This document shows positions 56,896 through 64,000 of a DNA stretch of 64,000 bases, piece by piece. The stretch's first letter is position 1. Each line of letters starts with the position of its first letter. A program made the translations under genes and the position numbers. This DNA is from Saprospiraceae bacterium (lineage in GTDB: Bacteria > Bacteroidota > Bacteroidia > Chitinophagales > Saprospiraceae). The stretch is from the NCBI GenBank assembly GCA_958295895.1, contig CATQHI010000002.1, forward strand, positions 310,001-374,000, written 5' to 3'. Under the pieces are notes generated by a model that did no database searches, had not been told where the DNA came from, and saw nothing but the letters and a program-made list of their open reading frames with translations.

Positions 56896-59233
56896 ATGCG
56901 GCTGCTGCTGGTTCTGCTCTTCGGTTACAGCCTGTGTGCTATGGCCCAATCTACGTCCCCGGACTGGACCGAGCGCCCCTGGCCCGCCGCCTGGATCACT
57001 GCATCCTGCGCCCCCGCCACCGACTTTGCCGTGGTGCACTTCCGCCGGAGTTTTGATCTCTCTATTCTACCCGATAGCCTGCCCGTCATGGTCTCGGCCG
57101 ACAACCGCTACCAGCTCTTCGTCAACGGCCAGCGCGTAGGCATGGGACCGGCCCGCAGCGACCGCCTGCACTGGCGCTACGAGACTTACGACTTGTTACC
57201 CCATCTACAGCCCGGCCTCAATACGATCACCGCTACGGTCTGGAATTACGGTATCGACCGGCCGTGGTCGCAGGAGAGCTACCGCACGGCCTTTCTGTTG
57301 CAACCCCGGGGGAAGGACTTTGCGGAGCTACGTACCGATGCTACCTGGTCCACCCGCTGTGACGAGGCCTACTCCCCCATCACCGGCTCCCGCGAGCGCC
57401 TGGGCACCTACATCGTGGCCGGCCCCCAACTGCGTATTGACGGCAACAAACTGGGCGGGGGCGCAGGTGCCATGCAAGTAGAAGAGGCGGCCGTATCTCT
57501 CCTGCAGGCCAATCCACGCGGCACGGGCACGGAAATGTACTGGCCATTAGTCCCGCGCCAAATCCCCCCGCTGGAACTTCGCCTACTCCCCCCACCACAA
57601 GTGATTCAAGGCAACCAGCGCGTGGGGGCCTTCGCCGATACCCTACTACCGGCCGGCACCCGCGATAGCTTCCTGCTCGATATGGGACAGCTGACGAACG
57701 CCTTCTTTAAGTGGCAGACTACTGGGGGCGCCGGGGCAAAGCTCACCATCACCTACGCCGAGAGCCTCTTTGAGTCTGACGGCGGCAAGGGGCACCGCGA
57801 CAGCATCGCCGGCAAGCACATCCGCGGGGTATACGACGAGTACCTGACGGCGGGGGATGAGCGGACCTATACCACCCTCTGGTTCCGCACCGCCCGCTAC
57901 CTGCAGGTGAGCTACGAGACGGCCGACGAGCCCCTACAACTGCGCGGTTTGGAAGTCGAGGAGATCGCCTATCCTTTCCAGGAGGTGGGCAGCTTTAGCA
58001 GTCCGGACGGGGAGCGCCGCATCGGTGATATACTCGAGGTAGGTTGGCGGACCGCCCGGCTCTGCGCCCAGGAGACCTACGTGGACTGCCCCTACTACGA
58101 GCAGCTGCAGTACGTGGGGGATACGCGGATCCAGGCGCTGATCAGTCTGTACGTAAGTGGAGATGCCCGGCTGATGCGTAAGGCCATCGAACTCTTCGAC
58201 GACAGCCGCATGGCCGAGGGACTGACCATGAGCCGCTACCCCGATCATACCGGACAGGTCATCCCACCCTACTCCCTGATGTGGGTGATGATGGTCTACG
58301 ACTACCTCATGCACACCGGCGATGCGGCCTTCGTACGCGAGCGGCTGGATGGGGTACGAGCCGTACTCGACTGGTACCGCCGCCACGAGCTACCGAACGG
58401 TCTCGTGGGCCCCACCCCCTACTGGAACTACGTCGACTGGACCCCCGAGTGGCCCTGGAATAGTGAACTGCGCATCGGCGGGGTGCCGCCGCTGGAGGGG
58501 GGCAGTGCGATCATCAGCGGACAGTACGCGATGGCGCTACGGGCCGCGGGAGAGGTCTTTGCTGCCTTAGATCTTACGGAGGATGCTGAAAAGTACGCTG
58601 ACCGAGCTACGGCGGTTACTGGTGCCATTCAGGCTTTGTGCTGGGATGCGGAGCGGGGGCTGCTGCGCGATACGCCGGAGGGTACCACCTACAGTCAGCA
58701 CGCCAACATCATGGGCATTCTCAACGACGGGCTGCCGGTGCCGAAGGAGGAGGTGCTGGAGCGCGTGTTAGAGGACACTACGCTCACCCAGTCGTCCGCC
58801 TACTTCGATTTCTACCTCGCCGAGGCCTTGCGGGCTGCCAGGCGGGGCCGATCTATACCCCGCCTTTCTGGACCAGTGGCGCGGCTACCTCGATCAGGGC
58901 TTCACCACCTACCCCGAAAAACCCGGCGAGACGCGGTCGGACTGCCACGCCTGGAGCAGCAGTCCCAATTATCACCTGCCCTCCCTACTGGCGGGTATTC
59001 GTCCGGCCGCGCCGGGTTTTACCACAGTGAGCATTCAGCCGGCGGAAGTAGCAGACTTTGGTTACACGGCCGTAGTGCCTACGCCGCGGGGAAAGATCCG
59101 GGTGACGTGCGAGCCCCGCCCAGAGAGTGACAGGCCTCGGTACACGGTGGTGCTGCCGGAGGGCGTGGTGGGGGAGTTCATGGGCTGGGGCCTAAGGGAG
59201 TCTCTGGGGGCGGGGGAGCGGGTGGTGGAATGA
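56896..59233 (+). CDS. GH78-type alpha-L-rhamnosidase, one frameshift
   Basis: Secreted glycoside hydrolase of about 778 residues releasing terminal L-rhamnose. Signal MRLLLVLLFGYSLCAMAQ; N-terminal beta domains (FVNGQRVGMGPARSDRLHWRYETYDL); the (alpha/alpha)6 barrel with CAQETYVDCPYYEQLQYVGDTRIQ (the GH78 acid motif), YPDHTGQVIPPYSLMWVMMV and WNYVDWTPEWPW. A C-terminal beta domain carries TRSDCHAWSSSPNYHLPSLLAGIRP once the frame is restored. One base is gained near 58840; uncorrected, the frame ends at 59130. The dispersed repeat (GGGAGA) lies at codons 186-191. Confidence 0.9.
57453..57470 (-). repeat. dispersed repeat, variant in the rhamnosidase gene
   Basis: gggcgggggcgcaggtgc, truncated by two bases, read as GGGAGA between two beta domains. 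Confidence 0.6.
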
Positions 59234-59282
59234 GTTAAGTTTATTTAGTCACCAAAAAATTAGCTTTTACCGGATAAATAGT

Positions 59283-59290
59283 TAAATTTG
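59283..59290 (+). promoter_or_regulatory. -7 box in the 59.2-59.45 kb gap
   Basis: TAAATTTG matches TAnnTTTG but lies 164 bases before the next ATG. The gap (59234-59453) also holds a C12 run at 59358-59369; nothing else in it can be assigned. Confidence 0.45.
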
Positions 59291-59453
59291 TTTGGCACCC
59301 CACCTTTTTTTCCCGTTTCGGTTTCCGCGCTTGCCACGGAATCGGGTGCAGAGCCGCCCCCCCCCCCGACTTAGCCCTAGTTGTAAGTTATTTTCTAACC
59401 GGCCCCCCTGTGACACGAGCTGTCTACGGGCGTGGCGCTGACCGTACAACTAG

Positions 59454-61328
59454 ATGAATGCCCGTACCGCTACCCTATTTTCCCTATTCCCGCTCTCCTT
59501 CTTGCTTGCCATTAGCCCTGCGGCCCACGCCCAACCGGCGCTCGGCGATCCCATCTTCGAGGAAGATTTCCGTGGCGGCAACAAGCTTGACGACTGGTTT
59601 ATCACTGGTCTGGACTGGCTTTTCGGTGCTCAGCTAGCAGGAGTCGATGACTTAGGCTACGCAATTAAGCCCCGCAGGGTGGCCAATGGTCAACCCATAA
59701 TAACGAGGCGGGCTTTCTCCAATACCTCGTATGTGCTAGAGACCAGCGCTTACGGATTTAAGCAGACGTACCAGCGTGAGCTGCGCTTCACCTTCGGGCA
59801 GGCAGATCCGGAGGTAAACCGGGGCTACTCCCTGCGCTACCTCCCCGCCTCGGTAGGTAGTGGCGGTAGCAGCCTTACGCTGGGCTTCAGTGAGGATAAC
59901 TTCTTCGACCTCACCGTACTGGACCGAAAGGTCATCAACCTGAATGACGAGCAGCTCTACCGCTTTCAAATCGCGCGGTACCAGAATGGGCTGATCGAGG
60001 TCTACCTGGATCAGGGCAATGGGTACCCTGCCACCCCCGTTCTGCAGGCCGTAGACACCACAGTGGCTCAGCTCGGTCACTTCGGCTGGGGCGTATACAC
60101 CCAAACCGCCGGGGCGGATTTCTACGTCTTCTCCGCAAATGCTTACGAAACTACCTCCGAAAAGATTTTGAGTCCGGGAGATGATCTGATCGAGCGACTG
60201 GAGGTAGCCAGCCCCCACCCCTCCTACACCGTAGCCAAGCTCACCGTAGGCGATACCTACTACACCGACCGGAGCTACGTCATCACCTCCCTGCCGGCCT
60301 ACCTCCAGGGAGCCTCCTTCGTCCTGCCGACTAATGCCGATAAGACGGAGACCTCCCCCGACTACCTCCGGATATTCGCGCGCAAACCGGTCGTCGCCTA
60401 CGTCGCCTACGATCCCCGGGCCAGCCGTATGCCCGCCTGGCTCAGCGCGGAGGCCGGCTGGACCATGACCCCCGACCGCATCGGCACCACCGACCCGGGC
60501 ACCCGTTACCTTGATGTGTACACGAAGGTCTTTCCGGCCGGCGAGTTCTCCCCCATCGTACTGGGCGGAACCCTAGCCGATCCGGCCAATGGTGCCCAGA
60601 CCAACTACCTCACCGCCCTCGTCGGCCTCCCCGAGCAGCTCGCCTACGAGGCGGAGGAGGCCAGTCTATTGGGAGCAGCCGTAGCTACCGATCACCCCGG
60701 CTACAGCGGCACCGGTTTCGTCGACTTTCTGGATGAGGGCGGGCCGGAGTACATCGACTGGGTCATCGATATTCCCAGCTCCGGCACCTACGCCCTCGAA
60801 TTCGTGATGGCCCAGGGGGATACCACGGGCCCCCGCCCCGTACGGATCTCCGTGGACGGCAACACTCTCCTCGAAAAAGACCTCTGCCCCCGCAATGGCT
60901 GGAATACCTGGAACACGGTAGTCCCCGCCGCCACCACCCGCCTCTACGGCGTAGGTCGCCACCGGGTGACCATGGAGACCCTCGGCAGTAGCGGTCCGAA
61001 TGTGGACCTACTGGTGGTCAAGGCCGTCGATGCCGCGACTACCGCCGGGGCGGTTGCCCAAGTTCAAATGGCGGAAGTAAGGACGCCTGCGCCAGACCCG
61101 GAACGCATGGAATTGTACCCCAACCCCACCGACGGACGGGTGACCATCACCTACGGCAGTCCGACGGCCCAGATCACCGTGTTCGACGTCGGAGGACGGT
61201 TAGTGCGGACCATCAGTAGCGCCGGCGGGCGGACGAACCTGGAAACCTTCGGCCTCTCACCGGGGGTGTACGTAGTGAGTCTTCAGGGGGAGCGGGGTAG
61301 GGTGCAGGAGCGGCTGGTGGTGCAGTAA
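59454..61328 (+). CDS. T9SS-secreted protein with carbohydrate-binding-like domain
   Basis: A 624-residue secreted protein. Signal ending AAHAQ; an N-terminal concanavalin-like jelly roll (about 33-200, IFEEDFRGGNKLDDWFITG; FTFGQADPEVNRGYSLRYLP); a middle domain; a CBM6/35-like domain about 400-525 (AYEAEEASLLGAAVATDHPGYSG, GFVDFLDEGGPEYIDWVID); and a T9SS type A sorting domain (MELYPNPTDGRVTI to GVYVVSLQGERG). It probably binds a polysaccharide at the cell surface; no catalytic site is recognised. Confidence 0.87.
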   Translation: MNARTATLFSLFPLSFLLAISPAAHAQPALGDPIFEEDFRGGNKLDDWFITGLDWLFGAQLAGVDDLGYAIKPRRVANGQPIITRRAFSNTSYVLETSAYGFKQTYQRELRFTFGQADPEVNRGYSLRYLPASVGSGGSSLTLGFSEDNFFDLTVLDRKVINLNDEQLYRFQIARYQNGLIEVYLDQGNGYPATPVLQAVDTTVAQLGHFGWGVYTQTAGADFYVFSANAYETTSEKILSPGDDLIERLEVASPHPSYTVAKLTVGDTYYTDRSYVITSLPAYLQGASFVLPTNADKTETSPDYLRIFARKPVVAYVAYDPRASRMPAWLSAEAGWTMTPDRIGTTDPGTRYLDVYTKVFPAGEFSPIVLGGTLADPANGAQTNYLTALVGLPEQLAYEAEEASLLGAAVATDHPGYSGTGFVDFLDEGGPEYIDWVIDIPSSGTYALEFVMAQGDTTGPRPVRISVDGNTLLEKDLCPRNGWNTWNTVVPAATTRLYGVGRHRVTMETLGSSGPNVDLLVVKAVDAATTAGAVAQVQMAEVRTPAPDPERMELYPNPTDGRVTITYGSPTAQITVFDVGGRLVRTISSAGGRTNLETFGLSPGVYVVSLQGERGRVQERLVVQ

Positions 61329-61347
61329 CCACGCTTAGAGATGCATT

Positions 61348-61366
61348 TTATCTGGTTTCGAGATAA
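61348..61366 (+). terminator. weak hairpin after the T9SS gene
   Basis: ttatct-ggtttcg-agataa followed by tcatttt, 20 bases after the stop codon; short stem, so low confidence. Confidence 0.3.
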
Positions 61367-61452
61367 TCATTTTAGGTTACGTACTTGTAGAACGCCTCCA
61401 ATCATCCTATCTTGTCGCTACCTGAGCTAGCCGCCCCGCCACACCCTATTGC

Positions 61453-64000
61453 ATGACATTTTTTACCCGTGATCTTGCTAAGCTACTTGGCCTGGCCCTT
61501 ATTTTCATCCTATTCCAGCCCCTTGCCGCCCAGGAAAGCATCTCCTTCGAGCCGGCCTTTCCGGAGCTGCGCTTTGCTTTTCCCGTAGAGATACAACAAG
61601 CGGGGGATGGGAGTGACCGCCTCTTCGTGGTGGAGCAGGCCGGTAGGATCAAGGTGTTTGCGAATGAGCAGACCACCGGCTCCGCCCAGACCTTCCTGGA
61701 CATTACCAACATCGTGAGCTTCTCGAGCGGGCAGGAGATCGGGCTACTTGGACTGGCCTTTCACCCGCAGTATGCCTCCAATGGCTACTTCTACGTCTAC
61801 CACACCCGGCAGAGTCAGGTGAGCGGAATCAATGTAGAGTTGGTGCTGGCTCGGTACCAGGTGAGTGCAAATAATCCCAATCGGGCTAACCCCGCCTCAC
61901 GCCTCGACATCTTCAGCTTCGACAAAAACCAGAACAACTCCAACCACAACGGCGGCAAGATCGCCTTCGGACCCGATGGCTACCTCTACGCCTCACTCGG
62001 TGACGGCGGCGGCGGTGGCGATCCCCAGGGTAATGCGCAGAACCTGAACACGATATTCGGCAGCATCCTACGCATCGACGTCGATGTCGACGGCAGCAAC
62101 CCCCTGGAGACTAATCCGGACCTACCGAATGGCAACTACGAAATCCCCGCCGATAACCCCCGCCGGGGCCGCAGCGGACTGGACGAGCTCTACGCCTGGG
62201 GACTGCGCAATACCTGGAAATTTTCCTTCGATCGAATCAGCGGTCGGCTCTGGGGCGGCGATGTAGGGCAGGGAGAATTCGAGGAGATTAACCTGCTCGA
62301 GCGGGGTGGCAACTACGGCTGGAACCGCTTCGAGGCCAACAGTACATTCAGGAGCTCGACCGCACTGGTCACTACGCCCGACCGCAAGCCTGTCTACGCT
62401 TACAATCACAACAACGGGGATGTGTCCATCACACTGGGGCAGGTGTACCGGGGTCGGCTAACCAATCCTGCTATTAGGGACAAACTCATTTTCGGCGATT
62501 ACGTAAGTGGCAGGGTATGGGCACTGAGCTACAATGCGGCAAGTGGAGTAAGCTCCGCCCAACTACTCTTTAGAACGGACGGCCAGAACGTGTCGAGTTT
62601 CGGCCAGGATGAGTCCGGAGAGCTATACTTCAGTGGTTACGGCCAGTCGGCCCAGCTCTACCGCTTCGTCGATGAGGACGCGCCCGAGCCTACGACCACC
62701 GCCGTTAACGGCATCGGCAGCTGGGAGGCGCTCGCCGGAGGCATCGACGGGACGGTGGAGGCCGTAGTGGTCAACGGCAGTACAGTGTACGCGGCCGGTG
62801 ATTTTACGACCGCCGGGGGTAATAGCGCCGGCAACATCGCGGTGTACACCAAGGCTCAGGGCTGGAAGGCCCTCTCTACGGGCTCTAACGGCAAGATCAG
62901 CGCCCTGGCCCTCGGTGCTAGCGGACAGCTCTACGCCGGCGGTGACTTTACGACCATCGGTGGGGTGAGCGCCCGCAACATTGCGGTGTGGAACGGAAGC
63001 ACGTGGCGTGCCCTAGGCGCGGGTACGGACGGTCCCGTCCTGGCCCTTGGGGTCGGTAGCGGCGGTGAGCTCTATGCGGGTGGGCCCTTCGCCACCGCCG
63101 GAGGTCGGGCCGTCAACAATATTGCCCGGTGGAACGGCAGCTGGTCGGCCCTGACCGATTCAGGCACGGGGGTGGCCGGAACTAACAACGAGGTCCGCTC
63201 GATTGCCACCGACGAAAACGGCCTACTCTACGTCGGCGGTAACTTCGCCAGTGCGGGGGGCAAGACAGCCAACCGCATTGCCACCTTCAACGGCAGCAGC
63301 TGGGGTACTCTGGGCCAGGGGACTAGCGGCTTCGTGCAGGCCATTGCGGTCACTCCGACCTCCATTTATATCGGGGGCAACTTTGCCATCGCCGGCAACC
63401 GTACGGTGAACCGCATTGCGCGCTGGGGCCGGTCCGGTGGTGGGTGGCAGTCCCTGGGCGGCGGCGTCAGCGGTAACGTTAATGCACTGGTCTACAACGG
63501 GGACTACCTGTACGCCGGAGGCAACTTCGAAACGGCGGCCAGTGATGCGACCCAACGTTTTATCGTCAAGAACATCGCCCGCTGGAGCCCCACAAGCGGA
63601 TGGGAGGCACTCGGTACCGGCAAGGAGGTCGGCACCGACAATCAAATCAACGCCCTCGGGCTTGCGGCGAATGGCACGGACCTGTTCGCCGGTGGCAGTT
63701 TCGTAGAGGCGGGCGCTACGGAGGCGGCCGGTATTGCCCGGTGGACGGATGCATTCCCGATCGGCATCGTGGACGGGGCCACCTACGAGATGGAGCCCCA
63801 GCACAATACCAGTTTACGGCTGGACGTAAGGGGGGCCTCCACCGCCAATAGCACACCAGTCCTCGGCTGGGTCAGGAACGGCAACGCCAACCAGCAGTGG
63901 AAATTTATCAGTCGAGGCGACGGCGTGTACGAGATCGAACCCCGGCACGCCCCCGGTAAGCGCCTCGACGTCGCCGGCGCCAGCACGGCCACCAATACCG
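61453..64000 (+). CDS. PQQ-type sugar dehydrogenase with propeller repeats and ricin-like domain, runs off window
   Basis: Open frame of at least 849 codons, cut by the window end. Signal MTFFTRDLAKLLGLALIFILF to PLAAQ; a glucose/sorbosone dehydrogenase domain about 30-400 (QQAGDGSDRLFVVEQAGRIKV, LLGLAFHPQYASNGYFYVYH, NHNGGKIAFGPDGYLYASLGDGG, AWGLRNTWKFSFDR). About eight propeller-like units of about 45 residues follow (LYAGGDFTTIGGVSARNIAVWNG; LYVGGNFASAGGKTANRIATF), then a ricin-type trefoil beginning YEMEPQHNTSLRLDVRG and repeated at YEIEPRHAPGKRLDVAG. A T9SS tail probably lies beyond the edge. Confidence 0.88.
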   Translation, partial: MTFFTRDLAKLLGLALIFILFQPLAAQESISFEPAFPELRFAFPVEIQQAGDGSDRLFVVEQAGRIKVFANEQTTGSAQTFLDITNIVSFSSGQEIGLLGLAFHPQYASNGYFYVYHTRQSQVSGINVELVLARYQVSANNPNRANPASRLDIFSFDKNQNNSNHNGGKIAFGPDGYLYASLGDGGGGGDPQGNAQNLNTIFGSILRIDVDVDGSNPLETNPDLPNGNYEIPADNPRRGRSGLDELYAWGLRNTWKFSFDRISGRLWGGDVGQGEFEEINLLERGGNYGWNRFEANSTFRSSTALVTTPDRKPVYAYNHNNGDVSITLGQVYRGRLTNPAIRDKLIFGDYVSGRVWALSYNAASGVSSAQLLFRTDGQNVSSFGQDESGELYFSGYGQSAQLYRFVDEDAPEPTTTAVNGIGSWEALAGGIDGTVEAVVVNGSTVYAAGDFTTAGGNSAGNIAVYTKAQGWKALSTGSNGKISALALGASGQLYAGGDFTTIGGVSARNIAVWNGSTWRALGAGTDGPVLALGVGSGGELYAGGPFATAGGRAVNNIARWNGSWSALTDSGTGVAGTNNEVRSIATDENGLLYVGGNFASAGGKTANRIATFNGSSWGTLGQGTSGFVQAIAVTPTSIYIGGNFAIAGNRTVNRIARWGRSGGGWQSLGGGVSGNVNALVYNGDYLYAGGNFETAASDATQRFIVKNIARWSPTSGWEALGTGKEVGTDNQINALGLAANGTDLFAGGSFVEAGATEAAGIARWTDAFPIGIVDGATYEMEPQHNTSLRLDVRGASTANSTPVLGWVRNGNANQQWKFISRGDGVYEIEPRHAPGKRLDVAGASTATNT

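Noticed and set aside
1-64000. Prophage, integrative element or CRISPR array
   Set aside because: No integrase, phage structural gene, conjugation gene or regularly spaced repeat was found; the only transposition gene is the RAYT.

Overview
The window looks like a chromosomal piece of a GC-rich member of the Bacteroidota, most likely the Saprospiria/Lewinella group. The evidence is a SusC/SusD operon, several proteins with C-terminal type IX secretion (T9SS) sorting domains, Bacteroidota-type -7 promoter boxes (TAnnTTTG), the DUF4271-hemD gene pair, and lipoproteins and outer-membrane receptors of Bacteroidota type. The taxonomic placement is inferred; there is no rRNA in the window.

Layout. 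1-4 kb: end of an alpha/beta hydrolase, a MscS channel, an adenine deaminase and tRNA-Val. 4-8 kb: a lipoprotein, an SDR oxidoreductase, htrA-lptB and an HD-domain protein. 8-16 kb: a minus-strand operon susC-susD-susE/F-like plus a CRTAC1-type FG-GAP T9SS protein. 16-19 kb: a SPOR lipoprotein coupled to a SpoIIM-type membrane protein. 19-23.7 kb: feoAB, DUF4271, hemD and a Nudix hydrolase. 23.6-24.5 kb: a three-gene Fic/Doc toxin-antitoxin unit. 24.6-28.6 kb: rhomboid protease and uncharacterised envelope proteins. 28.7-29.4 kb: a PIN toxin-antitoxin pair. 29.4-39 kb: GH1 glucosidase, TonB-linked receptor, AAA-ATPase-like protein, M14 peptidase, HD hydrolase. 39-43.5 kb: gltX, polysaccharide deacetylase, TPR protein, pterin dehydratase, a DUF7218-like protein. 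43.5-59 kb: a carbohydrate-oriented stretch with a PQQ-type sugar dehydrogenase/PEBP fusion, GH43-like enzyme, sulfatase, large T9SS protein, MFS/GNAT pair, Gfo/Idh/MocA oxidoreductase, DUF1080 lipoprotein and GH78 rhamnosidase. 59-64 kb: two more large secreted proteins; the last runs off the window.

Two non-gene layers stand out. First, a 20-21 bp repeat (consensus TTGCACCYGCGNCCCCGCCC) occurs at least 16 times across the window, in intergenic DNA next to stop or start codons and inside genes, where it is mostly read in one frame as a Gly/Ala-rich linker. Second, an IS200-like/RAYT transposase gene is flanked by hairpin ends, and the same two ends occur fused without the transposase 2.3 kb away; a related hairpin lies at 27.0 kb. 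Several other palindromic repeat families (ACCACAGAG type, an 18-bp inverted-repeat element, a 22-bp tandem repeat) sit between genes.

Many conserved genes in 0-4 kb and 31-38 kb, plus single sites in htrA and the rhamnosidase, are broken by one-base frame changes, several of them in homopolymer runs. I think these are mainly sequence or assembly errors rather than pseudogenes, and I give the full inferred gene spans.
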